From Musa acuminata AAA Group (taxonomy: Eukaryota > Streptophyta > Magnoliopsida > Zingiberales > Musaceae), in the NCBI RefSeq assembly GCF_036884655.1, contig NC_088330.1:28336001-28400000 (forward strand): a stretch of 64,000 bases of DNA. Reading direction: 5' to 3'. Within the stretch, counting starts at the first letter, position 1, and each line of letters starts with the position of its first letter. Both the position numbers and the translations under genes were made by a program. This document shows positions 36,901 to 49,608 of the stretch, piece after piece. A model generated the notes under the pieces. The model was not told the origin of the DNA. It made no database searches and saw only the letters and a list, made by a program, of their open reading frames with translations.

Positions 36901-39900
36901 TGAGTTGTGAGTTTTATTACTAAAAAAAGAGTTGGATTATACAAATGACTTATTAAAGGGCTACAAAGAATCATGGGTAAAGTAAGGTTGCTTTATTAGT
37001 CAGATGCTTGGATCGACAGGAGACATAGGAGTATAATTAATTTCATGGTCAATTGTTCTTTAGGAACCATATTTGTGAAGTCAATAAATGTATCATCTTC
37101 TATGAAATTTGGAAAAAAGATATATGAGTTGCTTGACAAGTTTGTGGAGGAAATTGGTAAACAAAATGTTGTCTAAGTTATAAACGACAACGAAAGCAAC
37201 TATGTGTTAGCTAGTAAGGTGTATCTTTTGAATTTTTTAATCTTTTAATTACATATGTCTCCAACTTAAATGGAAGAATTATGTGACTCTTAAGTCTTAT
37301 TAATTTTGTTATCCTTTGTCTTAGGTAAATTACCTGAAGCAAAAAGACAACATTTATATTGGACTCTATGTACGACACATTGCATTGATTTGATGTTGGA
37401 GGATATTGGAAGGATTCCTAACATGAAGAAGACTTTAAAAAGGATAATCTTTGTCGTTGGATTTCTCTATAATCATACTGGAACTTAAAATATGATAAGA
37501 GAATTTATAGGCAATAAGGAATTGGTGAGATATAGTGTCATCCAATTTGCTACTTCTTGAGATTACAGAGCGTGCATCATCAAAAACATAATATAAGAAT
37601 CATGTTTATCTCGGAGAAATGAGTGACAAGCAAATGAGTAAAAGAAGCGAAAGGTAAGAGGGCCGGTGATATCATCTTAATGTCATCCTTTTGGAATCTT
37701 ATAATTTATACATTAAAGGTAATAAGCTCTCTTACTCGAGTCTTTCAGTTGACAGGTAATAAAAAGACGCCTGTAATGAGTTATATTTATGAGGCTACAT
37801 ATATAGCAAAAGAGATGATTCAAAAGTCTTTTGATGGAAATGAACAAAAATATAAGAAAATATTTGCAATCATTGATGAAAGATGGAATTGTCAACTTCA
37901 TCGTTCATTATATGCAGTAGGGTATTATTTGAACTCATAATTCTTTTATAAGAACACCTCCATGATGTAGAAGTTATAAATGAGTTATATAAGTGCATTG
38001 CAAGATTGATTCTAAGCCTTGAAGTGCAAGATAAGATCATACACGAATTATATTTATGTAAGAATGCTGATGGTCTTTTTGGAATTCTAATAGTAGCTCG
38101 ATCTAGGATAACTACATCCTCAGATATTAATAAATTTGTATAATTAATTTCATATATAGTATGTTATTGTTAATAATAAAGTAAATTTTGCAGTTGAATG
38201 ATGGAGTCTATTTAGAAATTCTGCCCTGAACTTGTCGTAATTGGCTATCAAAAGTCTTAGTTTGACATGTAGTGTTACGAGTTGTGAGCGAAATTAGAGT
38301 GTCTTTGAGCATGTAAGGATCACAAAATATTTTTGTTTCAATTAATCTATTCTTTTTTAATAAATATATTAATATATTTTTAAATTAAATGACATGATAG
38401 ATTCATACAAAGAGAAGAAATCGGTTAGAGCATCAATGATTACATGATCTTGTTTATATAAAGTATAATCAAGCATTGAAGGCTCGTCATGATTTGTGAA
38501 ATAACATTGATCTAATCTCATTGCAAGGTATTGATGAATCAAATGAGTGGTTGGTGGAGGAAATGAGTGCGAACTTGTAAAATGCTAAAGATAAACTTGT
38601 ATTTAAAGATGATAGTTTGACATGGAGAGATGTGACACGAGTCTTAGGTGTTGGAGAATTATAATTATGTACAAGATTGATGACGATGGAAAAAATGAGT
38701 GTAAAAGACTCAAGCTCATCTTTTGCTATTGTCGAAGATAAGGAAATATATTTTGATGAATATGGATGAGAGGAAGAGAAAGATGATGATATGTTTAAGA
38801 TTGACGATGTTGATTATGATAATGATTGAATTTGATGCATAAAATTATTATTTTGAGTCTTTTAACATTTTTGTTATTAGAAGATAGATAATGTGACTTG
38901 ATGTTTTAGATCTTTTTAATTTAATGTCATATTTTAATTTATATAATCATATTTATCAATTATATTATATATTTTTATGTTTTAATATTTTAGAGTGCCT
39001 CGTTTTGCTCGGGTGAGCACCTACCACCTCGAGCATTTTGGGATCTTGGTGCCTTTTGGCCCTTAGTGTTTGTAAATTATTGATTTATATAAAGTATAAA
39101 CAAGCATTGAAGGCTTATCATGATGTGTAAAATAACATTGATTCAATCTCATTACAAGACATTGATGATTCAAATGAGTGGTTGGTGTGGGAAATGAGTG
39201 CGAACTTGTAAGATATTGAAGATGAGCTTATATTTGAAGATGACAGCTTGACATGGAGAGACAAGAGTCTCGGGTGTTGAAGAATTACAAACATATACAA
39301 GACAAATGACGAAGGCAAAAATGAGTACAAAAGCCTCAGGTTTATCTCCTGCCATTGTCGAAGAGGAGGAAACCTATTTTGATGAAGATGGACGTGAGGA
39401 AAAGAAAGATGATGATATGTTTGAGAATAACGATGTTGATTATGATGATGATTGAATTTGCTGTATAACTTTATTGTTTTGAGTCTTTTGACATTTTTGT
39501 TATTAGAAGATGGATAATGTGACTTCGTACCTTGGATCTTTTTAATTTAATGTCATATTTTTATTTATATAATCATATTTATCAATTGTATTATTTATTT
39601 TTTATATTTTAATATTTTAAAACATCTCGCTTCGCTCGGGCAAGCACCTAGTGCCTCGAGCATTTTGAGATCTTAGCGCATTTTGACGTTTAGTGCTTTT
39701 TAAATCACTGATTCTTACAAGGACTTGGCATTAGTTTCTGTAGTCAATCAAGGATTTTACTCAATCTTCTACATCCTTCTCAAGTTGGGAGCTTTTGTAA
39801 CTTATTATGGAAAATATTCAAGAAGATTATGAGCATGATCAAGTTAAAGCCATTGAACTTTCAATGCAAAATTTATAGGTCAACTTGGTTGATGTTGCTG

Positions 39901-42900
39901 GGAGTTCTTATAGTACTATACTAGTGTCCACATGACATGACATAGGTATTGGAGTGAAATATGCGTAGTTAGACTTGGCTGAAAAGAGAATTAGTAACAA
40001 GCATCCTATAGTCAGAGGCATAGAAGATGAGGAAAGAAGAAAGGGTAGCAGGAAGAGGGTAGTTTTGCGACTTTCTAAGTCCCAATACTTTCTTGCTTGA
40101 TGGTATGCCTTAGGAGTAGAAGGAAGAAAAGAAGAGAAGAACAAAAAAGAAGAGAAAAGATAACAGACGAAAAGAATAAGAAATGTTATTAGCTTAAGAA
40201 TATTTTTGGATCTTTAATATTTTGTTCTAGATTTTCTTCCTTTTAGTTTGTATTCCCAAATCTTAGATCAAGGTATCAACTATGTCAAGCAATCCATATC
40301 TACACTTGAAATTCCCTTTGTTGATCTTGAGCAACACAAGCTTGGTGTATGCTTGCTTTGTGAAAGTTCTTAGAGTGAGATGTAATGCTTTAGTGGATAT
40401 AAATTTTAATTAATTATTTAATGTTTTGATTGATTTGTGTTTTTTTCTCGAGTGGAATCAATTATATTCATGGTATTGAACAATTCTGATATGAACTCTC
40501 TAATCTGTATTGCTATTCTCTAGGACTGATTCATTTTTTATAGTTTTTTCTTCCTTAGAGTCAGAATTTGGTTGGGATTGACTATAATTGTTCAAACCCC
40601 ACCGGAGTTGGTTGATTTTGGCCAATCCTTTATTTGACAACACTAAAAGAAGACAGTGAAGAATAGTTGATGGAAAGATTTAAATAAGGGAAGCCATGAC
40701 TGAAAAATTGTAGTTGAAGACCTATGACTGTGAAACAGAGAAAACACTGTTACAATGTTACATTACAAGTTTACAACCATTGCATTGGTCACCAATGTTA
40801 CAATGATCATCTCATCATTCATTACCAGGAAAGCAGAGAGAAAAATGATATATCAGGAGAGGAAATGTGAGAACAAAATGTCGCACTTATCCCATAAGGA
40901 AATAGATTCACTATAACAAAGAAGGAAGGTGTCGTGATATTCACAATTAATCTCAAATTTCATGGGCACTCACACCGAATAAAGTTTTCTTTTTTATTTA
41001 TGCATTACTAATGCCTCACTCACATGGTGACTGGTTGGAAAAGAAGAAAACATGGTGACCGGAGAAGCCTTGAGAAAACAATGGGTCTATCACATCTGCA
41101 GAGCTACATGTGGATGAGTGTTATGCTTTTTTTTATGACATATATAATAGTTATTTACTTCATTGGTATCTTTGTCATATATATTTAGTATTTATATTCT
41201 AATATCATAAATATTTTATGTTATTATATTTTACTGTCATTTTTTGGTTATATATGTTTTAACAAATTTAGATGTTTTATGAAATATGCATATAAAAGAC
41301 CTTAGAAACGTACATATCTTCAATTTTTTCTCAGATCTTAATTTGAATTTCAATATTTTGTTAATTTTTAAAATTATTTTGTTAGTCAATTCCAACCCCA
41401 TTGATTTTATCTAATCGATCCTACCTATCTTGATCATATCGTTCCTAACTGAATATAATATTGCTATTGATCTTGCATACTATAGAATAAACAAGATGAT
41501 CATTTTAACAGGGTGTTATAGTATTGTAGCCTCAGATCATTGTCATTATGTGTTAATTTCCATATTGGTCTTTGTAATCTTAAGTCTTAGTGCATGTAAG
41601 TCCTTTGAGTTTGTTTAGCTACAACAAGATGGCTAATTTTAGGTAACCAGTCATGTATTGAGTCGCTTATCACAGAAGGCTTTTAAAATGTTTTGGATTT
41701 TCCCCTTGTCTCCTTCCTTGAATCTATACTTTCTTTTTGAAGTCTAAAAGAAACTTTGTGCTTTTTTTATTAGCTTAAATCTTTATAAACCTCGTCTTAG
41801 TTTTCTACCAATTCTACTCTTGTCTTTTTTGTGATTTTTGCATTTACATGAATGAACAAGCCTTTTCTCATTCAAGTAAACTTTTCTTTCTCATCTGACT
41901 TAAATATAAGAGTCATGACATGCAATTTTAAGTGGACCGAATAGCAACGAACAATTATTGAACGTCAGTAGGATGGATGACACGATAGTATGAATATTGA
42001 ATGATAATTGAACTTCAGTAAGATTAATGGCTCAATTATTGAACAGTTATTCACCTGTTAAAAACTAATTTAATTAAAAATAATTTTGAGCTAAATTGAA
42101 CATTCATAGGCATAAATCTGTTTGGCATCAATTTAAACAAGATGTCCACTATAAGATGTATTAGTTTAGTACACGATAGTATGAATATTGAATGATAATT
42201 GAACTTCAGTAAGATGGATGGCTCAATTATTGAACAGTTATTCACCTGTTAAAAACTAATTTAATTAAAAATCATTTTGAGCTAAATTGAACATTCATAG
42301 GCACAAACCTGTTTGACATCAATTTAAACAAGTTGTCCACTACGAGATGTATTAGTTTAGTGCTAGTAGCCAAGTGGTTATGAAAGCCCATGAAATCCTT
42401 TTCACTATGTTTACTTTCTTCTTTTCTCCCATAATTCTATATACTATTTGCTTTCACATTTATCAATGATCAATCTTTAAACTCCAAATGTGCTTATTGG
42501 TTGTATGTGCATAACACACTACCAATGTATAACCTGCTATGATGATTTTGAGTGCAGTGTTTTTTTTTTTTTTCTATTTTTCTCGAAAGCATTGACCTAA
42601 CACAACTTACAACATGGTTGGCTTTGTGGTGAGTAATTTAAGATTTATAATTGGCATTTCCCCCTCTTTAGATGCTGACATCATCTGTGACATTTATTAG
42701 CAGGTGCTTTTGCAATAGGAATGCTTTTAGAATCTACTTATACATAGAAAAACCAGAATTTTTTACTTTGGATTGCTGTCCATTAAAAGAATAAATTATG
42801 ACACAAGAGAACTAAAGGGAAAGACAGGCGGATAAATTGTTAACTCTACTTTGAGAATAATTGTTTGCGAAATAACTAACTATGCAATGAACCACTTTTT

Positions 42901-45900
42901 CTGCCTTTCTAGATTACCTACCTGCAGCTGACTGAACTGCTAAAGATTCAAAACAACTGAAACTGGGATACTTAGATTAGATAGCACTTGTCTTGTTGCT
43001 CTTCCACCAAGTTTGATCCATCAGCTGGTGATGTGATAACTATATAGACTTTTTATGTGTAACAATTGAAGCTACTGCTGAGAGCCATAATTTTTCTGAA
43101 AAAACAACTTCAGTCTTAGGAAAGGCATCTTTTTTTTTAAAGCTCTGAGGAAAGGACAACATTTGCTACTGGAAGCCTCTAACATCATTTTCTCAATCAT
43201 TGGCCAACAAGTTTACGAGGAAAATTTTTCAGATCAGAAGGAAGCGAAGATTCAAATTTTCACATCTTCAATGTATATATGTTTCTATAACTAATATGGC
43301 TAAGAAATCTATGTCACAGTGTTATCTTTTTTGGTCTACACAAAAGATTTTATTTAGGATTAAAATCCAACTTCATATTGCTTGTAAAATGTACACATGA
43401 GAGTTGAAATATGAACTCCATTTTATGTTGATATATAGTAGTTCGGCATCCGTTAAGGTTGGATTTATCCAGGTCTAACCTTTATATACATAGATGAAGA
43501 CCCAAGCACATCCATGGAGGATCCACATGGATCTAGATTGGTTTAGCGTGGGCCTGTTCTAGATTTACGTAAATGTAGCCTGAATCAATGTGGTATTAGG
43601 CTAGATCTGTGCAAATCTAGCTTAGTTCTATCCTTGCAGATCAAGCTTAGATCTTGAGCATGTTTAGAATGAACAATCAACCTATGGCGTGTGCTTTAAA
43701 GCAAAAGGTTTAACTATAAAATGTGGAGTGTGCAATCCAAGCAATATGTCTTAGCAAGTCTTAAGCAAGAAAAGTAAGCATCAGAACAAGATGACAAGGT
43801 TTAGATTTACCTTGATTTGGAGAGAAGAATTGATTGCAGAGAAGTCTACACTTTAGCAAGAAAGAAAGGATCTAAATCTATTCCCACTTTGAGAAATTTG
43901 AAAAAGGGACAATGACCATGAAAAGAGGAGAATTGAGGGTGCTGGTGAAAAAATGTTATGAAATTGCATTGGAAAGGGTTGATAGAGGGTGCGAAATATG
44001 CAGTAAGCCAGGGTTGATGGGGTGTGGGAACTGGGCGATATGCTTACTACTTATTTACATATGTACTGTCTGGTATACTTGGTATGCATCAATATGGACA
44101 AAATCGTCTGGTATACACATCAATTTGCGATTGAACTGGAAATTACCGATCGTAGAGACCGGTCCAGTCAAAACTTAAAGCCATGCTGATATATTAGATA
44201 TTAATTTCTTTATCTTTTGAGTATAAATAATTATTTAATGTTTTTAATTATTAGTCCCACCTTTTGTGTCTGTGGAACTTGTTCTCTGGCCATTCGAAAA
44301 TTCTGCTTTTTTAGTATCGCTCGCACTTAGTTATTATGAGAGATTTTGTTAGACTTTCTCATTAGAATGCTAACTGTGAGGTTCATATACCAGAGCTTCT
44401 GAAATTTCTTCATAAGCTTAAGTTATTCTTTTTTTCAAACCTGATTGATCTATTACAGTCTGGAGTACATTTGTGCAGAACAAAAAGGAAATGCATGAGG
44501 CAGAAAAGAAAGACATTCAGAGTGCTGATGGAGCAATCAATCAGGCACTTAAGGAGGAATTTAATGGTAGTACAATTCCAACTGGGTTGGGAATTGCTAT
44601 TAAACGGCAAAGGAAAACCAAGCTAAAGAGTAAACATCTTGAGCTGCATACTTCAGGATCAACTGATGGTAACTCTGGTGGTCATTTCATTCATCTACTG
44701 TATGATATTAGATACACATGTAGTGTTTATAACCAGTTGTTGGTAATGCCTTTTAAATTGGAGAATGATTTGATTTGTGATGCTACTTCATTTCAGGTAC
44801 CCATTTAAATCCTTTAGCTTCTAACAGCTGTCGTTATGATAGTTCTCTAGGTAATACTTCTTATTTGTTCATTATGGTGTTAATAAATTCCATTTTCTTT
44901 AAGCTACTTTCCCTTGTAACTTTTCATGTTAAATAAGCTTGTTGTGGTTTGTCAGGCTTGCTAACAAAGAAATTCATTGATCTGCTACATAAAGCCAAGG
45001 ATGGGAGTCTTGATTTGAACACTGCTGCAGAAACATTGGAGGTTCAACTCTATTATTTGCAAATAATCTAGGCTTTCTAAGTTTGTTCCTTATCTTGTCC
45101 TTATAGCTGAAACGAATTACCAATAAATTAAATTGCTCTTTGACTGCTTTGATAGGTTCAGAAGAGGAGGATTTATGACATAACTAATGTTCTTGAAGGA
45201 GTAGGATTGATTGAAAAGACTTTCAAGAATAAAATACGCTGGAAGTAATTTTTAAATCCCGTTGTTTATTTTTGTTTGATTGAAAATTTTTTGTGCTTAT
45301 AAAAGATTGTTGTGATAAGGGGAATCGATATGTCAAGGCCAAAAGAATTGGATGATCAAATTGCTCGGTTGAAGGTATGTCATCTTGGTAATGCCGTTCC
45401 TTACAAATCTATACTAGTTATTGCACTTTTTTTTTAAATTGCATCTAAACACATTATTACTTTACACTGGTTACATGTCTCATCGATATCATACTTCTTT
45501 TGCATTTGAGAAAATGAGTGTGGTCTTGGATTTTCATATTTTACCAGTATACTTGTTGAAATAGTGGGATGTTGATAAGATTTTTATGAAGAGATAGCAT
45601 GCTCAAAGCCAAATTAGAATAACTGCTGAACATGATGTTCGAGATATCACAGGTTTAAGAACTTCTTATCATTAGTGTTTGGCAGCGATAGCTAGGTTCT
45701 CAGATCTTACTGTGACCCGCTTACTGGAGTGTCTTCTAGTTAAGAGAGTGTGGGTTTAGAATTAGGGCTTGCTATTCAATGAATTCAGCAAAATGATTTT
45801 GCTGAACAAGAGGTTCTGCAGTGAGTTCAACATCTTAATGTTGTTACAAGACCAATTTTAGTGAAGGGATTTTAAATTCAATACCCAAAAATTGATTTCA

Positions 45901-48900
45901 GCACCTTGAACCCAGTGAATTGGTAATGATTGAGATAAAAAACAGGGATACGTACCTCTGAGTTCATATGAAATCATTTACTGAATTTTGAGTGAATAAT
46001 TTCAACCAATTCAAGTTGAGTGAATTTATGAAAGACAACTATCTTCTACTAATAATTGGACTGGCATGCTTCAGATCTGTGTCATGGCTTAAAAGCTAAA
46101 GCAATGTTGGAAATGCTTGCAAATCATGAAATCAATGTACAAAACTTGAAAATGATCTTAATATCTTGACATAAACGAAGAGTGCCATGCACATTTGGAG
46201 GAATGGGCTAGAAGATATGTTAAATTGAATGTTGATAAATGCTGTATGGCCTTTGATAAGTATTTGGTATATGGCTTGCTTGATTCCTATTACAAAATTG
46301 TTAAAATTATTGACAAAATATTTTTCTATTTTCTTAATTGAAGAAGCTTTTATTCCTTTTATAAAAGTATCTTTGGTGCATAAGTTCATAAATTTATTGG
46401 CATAAACTGGGAGGTCATATTGTCCTTTTTCAGGTTTGAAGGACCTTTCACTATAATGAAATTAGAATTGACCTCTGGGCATGGGCGAGAGTTTGCATGG
46501 ACCTAGACCTAGTGGCTTCATGTTTGTGCTTTCTTAGTTGTTCTCGATTTTGTTACTAACAAATTTAATTAAGCTTATGTGACCTTAAGTATTAAAATAG
46601 AAGGCACATGCAAGTCAGAGGATCATTGATTATCAGCCTTATCCATATCTTGGTGAAGATGATCTTAAAGATTTTGGCAAGCATAAGCTGCAACTGATAC
46701 TTATTTATCAGTCTCATGTTGTTTCCTTCAAGACAAATGACTTATGATTTTGCATTATGCATGCATATAAAATTTAACATTGTTCTTGATGCAATAAATG
46801 TGTAATCATGTATAAAGTCAATTTTAATAAAGCCTTTATATTGTGAAAGGCAAATGTATGTACACCCTGCCTTGCAGAAAGGATCTCTACTCCTAAATGA
46901 GTACCATGAAGTTCCATGCTCATCCAAAAATTGCTGATGACACTGACATGATGGAAGGCAACCTGTCTTTCCCTGCTATTTGGCTTGTCTAATATATTGC
47001 AGTCTTGGCCATCCCTGTGCACCATTTGTTCTTGTTTAAAATCCCTCGGCTGATTAAATAGATTGATAGATGCAAAAAAAGAAAAAAAAAAAAAAAAAAC
47101 AGATCTCATGTAGCAGTGTTTCTAGTACCAATAATTTGAGCTAGCTGGTTAATTGATCATGTGATTGCAGAGCTAAATGAGGATGCACATCTAACATTAT
47201 TAATTTAAAATTTCATAGCCTTGCCTTCTTTAGCAATTGATAGTTGAGGATATTTAATTGGGTCATATTTATTGGAAAGAGATAGACATGGCTTAGTAAT
47301 AAAATCTTATGACAAATTTCTCAGGATACTAAATAATTATGTTCATAGAGGAGCAATAATGAGACCCGTCTCTTGTGAACCTTTTCTCGGTCCTATATTT
47401 TTTCAGCAACTACCGTGATGCTAGGTTTGTAGAGGCAATTAAAGGATGTACCAATCATTGATAGATATTCTTTTTTAATTTGTATATATATCTGTAAGAT
47501 TTGATGGGATCAAAGGTAACTTCCTATAAAAATGTGCAAGATGACTTCTTACAAGAGGAACTCCTCTGTAAAGAGATGCATGTTCCTTTGGACTATGTTG
47601 TCTAACATATATATGTGATGCTATTAGCACTTCCCCATCAGTCGTAACTTTTCAAAGAGGATTCAAATGTTACTCTACTCAGCATTGCAGTGTTGAATTT
47701 TATGCTTTTAAACTTTCTATGAGGACAGCAGGAACCACCCTCCTTTAATTGACCACAGCAAAGAATATATAAAAACTTAATATATGATATGAGCTTGGAT
47801 GTTTTGTAATTGAGGGAAACAATCATATATTCAATTGGAATGCAAGGACTAAAGGATGTGCCTTTTTTTCTTACACAACCCTTGATGTGTTTTATGTTCT
47901 TGTGTATGTTCTTTTGTCACCCTTTCTTTTTTGGTAAGCTTATTTTTTCTATAAATGGGTCCTTTTTCTGGTAGGTGAGTTCCTCTCTTCTTTTTCTTTT
48001 TCTTTGTAGGTTTTTCTTCTATCATTTCTCTTAAAATTGAAATAGGTTTCTCTCCTTCCTTTCCAAGAAACCTAGAAAAGAAAACTGACATTTGAGCCGG
48101 TTGGCTTTTGGAACAATGGTCCACAATAACTGGGCTGTATATCTGCTAGCATTGGGCTGGGATAACTGATATTTAACATTGGCTGGATATATATCACTGA
48201 GATGTTTGACTCTAGCCAGTCTAAGGTCGGGTTTTGGCTAAATTCCAGTGGAACGAGGAGTTTATTTCTTTATTTTTCTTTTTGAAATTAAAAAGAGGCA
48301 TATGCCTAAATATTACCTCAGCTGACAACACTTGAGGCCTGCTGACAGTGTGAAACAAATTTTAAGAGGCTCAATACTCTGTTATATATTTTACAAATTT
48401 CTATTGATACAAAATTGGCTAGAATGTTTAATTATGTATCTTAATTTGTCGCAGGCTGAAGTCAAAGCTCTATATTCAGAAGATTGCAGACTGGATGAGA
48501 TGATAAGGTGGGTTGTCATCTGAAAAAGAAGTGTAGTACTTTCATATGTGGCTTAGCTTCCATTTCTTTTGCAGAGAAATACAAGAGAGTCTGTGGGTCT
48601 TCACTGAAGATGAAAACCACAAAAAGTAGGTTCCAATTTGTTGCTTTCCATGTCCAAATAATATGCTTGGATTTTTTTTTATTTTCCCTAAAATTTAATG
48701 GTCTGCTCTGCTTAGAGGGCTCTATCTCACCAAAGAAGACATTACCAGCATTCCTTGCCTCCAGGTTGCCTATGGATCCTTAGGAATTTCAGTCTGTTTA
48801 CATCTATTAATTGTACCCTTCTATCAATAATTTAAGATATTCCATTCCTAATTGATGGGGATAGGATGCTGTCCTTATTGCAATAAAAGCTCCGCATGGG

Positions 48901-49608
48901 ACAAGCGTCGAAGTTCCAGATCCTGATGAGGTCAGTTAGATACATTCAGCAATGTGATAACTTTTTCATAATTGGTTGGGTTTGATGACGTTACTTTTTT
49001 TAATAGGGCATAGATTTTCCACAAAGGCGGTATCAAATTTTCTTGAGAAGTTCAATAGGTCCAATTAATTGTTTCCTAATTAGGTATTTTTCTGATTTAG
49101 TGTCCATGATCCTTGAGACTTCAAATTTAAATAGTAATTGAGCCTTCTCTACTAATTGGCAGTAATCACATGGACAGAATTGGTGCTTCAAATCATAGCC
49201 CACAGGAAGCAGCAACAGATTCGTGCATTCAGAGTAGTTCCAGTAATAATGGTATATCTCTACAGCCCACAGAACAAGATGCTGGTCAGGGATATGAGCT
49301 TGAAGACCCAGTTCCACCCAGGATCCTCTTAGATTCAATAATCTCCAATGATTGCATGGGTGGCATAGTAAAGATTGTACCATCAGATGTTGATGTGAGT
49401 GTTCAGAGGTGATTTAGTAATCAGAGATTCCAACATGTTTATGGTTTATTGACAACTAATTTCTTGCCATGCAGATAGAGGCTGATTACTGGCTTTTTTC
49501 AGATCTTAGATCTAGCATTACAGATGCATGGAGGACTGAATGTATCCTTGAACTAAATAGGACTCAGTCCTGTATTTTTCTCTTTCTAATGCAGATATAC
49601 TGACATAA
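33754..49608 (+). CDS. E2F: E2F transcription factor (15-exon model)
   Basis: Model exons: 33754-33960, 43233-43272, 44459-44668, 44797-44850, 44956-45041, 45156-45244, 45320-45374, 48455-48507, 48575-48625, 48716-48764, 48865-48930, 49007-49083, 49163-49394, 49475-49541, 49595-49608. All introns are GT-AG, all phases agree, and the sum is 1350 nt (449 residues). Domains: proline/serine-rich N-terminus (1-80); winged-helix DNA-binding domain about 165-230, with LGLLTKKF, the [12 protein letters not shown] core (RRIYD 203-207) and NKIRWKG; leucine-rich dimerisation helix about 240-285; marked box about 285-346 ([29 protein letters not shown]); retinoblastoma-binding motif [16 protein letters not shown] near 427-442. 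Typical E2F factors pair with DP and drive S-phase genes in the nucleus under RBR control. Exon 2 and the 14-nt last exon are the least certain. The usual 'NQKWLYVTEDD' block reads [11 protein letters not shown], so its Trp is Gly here. Confidence 0.88.
36280..38830 (+). pseudogene. hAT transposase, broken
   Basis: Reading in shifting frames gives a BED-type zinc finger start ([20 protein letters not shown] at about 36335), then DUF659-like sequence. Next comes the block [27 protein letters not shown] (37321-37408 frame), then [20 protein letters not shown] near 37830, and finally the hAT dimerisation region near 38230-38300 with an acidic tail (38740-38830). Many stops and frameshifts, for example TAG and TGA codons around 36400-37200, rule out a product. 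The family cuts and pastes hAT elements by an RNase H-like fold. Confidence 0.85.
38453..39710. repeat. Tandem duplication of the hAT 3' end (period about 631 bp)
   Basis: Both copies hold the transposase tail, the 'gtcttttaacatttttgttattagaagat' stretch and a terminal 'gctcgggtgagcacctac' block. Each ends in a terminus-like 'ttgtaaattattga' or 'tttaaatcactga'. Confidence 0.85.
39719..43232. other. Rest of E2F intron 1
   Basis: AT-rich intronic DNA without recognised coding sequence. It contains the 191-bp tandem duplication at 41981-42361. Confidence 0.6.
41981..42361. repeat. 191-bp tandem duplication in E2F intron 1
   Basis: Copies start at 41981 and 42172, both with 'cacgatagtatgaatattgaatg', and differ at roughly ten positions. 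Confidence 0.92.
44459..45374 (+). CDS. E2F: E2F exons 3-7 (linker, DNA-binding domain)
   Basis: Exons 44459-44668, 44797-44850, 44956-45041, 45156-45244 and 45320-45374 encode the basic linker ([12 protein letters not shown]), the [14 protein letters not shown] entry of the winged helix and the [12 protein letters not shown] recognition core. They continue to the start of the dimerisation helix ([13 protein letters not shown]). The domain is intact, with no stop or frameshift. Confidence 0.93.
45375..48454. other. E2F intron 7
   Basis: A 3.1-kb AT-rich intron between the DNA-binding domain and the dimerisation helix. It has a poly-A run at 47073-47099 and no recognised gene or complete transposon. 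Confidence 0.6.
48455..49608 (+). CDS. E2F: E2F exons 8-15 (dimerisation, marked box, RBR-binding end)
   Basis: Eight short exons follow one another with small introns. They encode [18 protein letters not shown], the marked box and a 77-codon acidic/serine linker (49163-49394). After that comes [22 protein letters not shown] at 49475-49540, the conserved RBR-binding motif. The assumed last exon (49595-49608) adds only Y-I-L-T before TAA. Other plant E2Fs usually have a further acidic tail after this motif, so either the tail was lost or a different last exon was missed. Confidence 0.85.

Larger units (their letters stand above)
35382..39710 (+). mobile_element. hAT-family DNA transposon in E2F intron 1
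   Basis: A perfect 8-bp duplication, ATTCTTAC, flanks it (35374-35381 and 39711-39718). The ends form imperfect inverted repeats, CAGGGGTTTAAATAGGTGC on the left and CAGTGATTTAAAAAGCAC read inward from the right, the usual plant hAT CAG...TTTAAA terminus. A broken transposase of 3 kb lies within, on the same strand as E2F. The 3' part (38453-39083) is repeated in tandem (39084-39710), so the element has two right termini. The first 700 bp (35630-36060) carry a degenerate 'agcttcctccgtc' repeat. Confidence 0.9.

Noticed and set aside
43912..44178. 88-residue open frame within E2F intron 1
   Set aside because: No splice sites join it in phase and it has no known domain; probably intronic repeat remnant.
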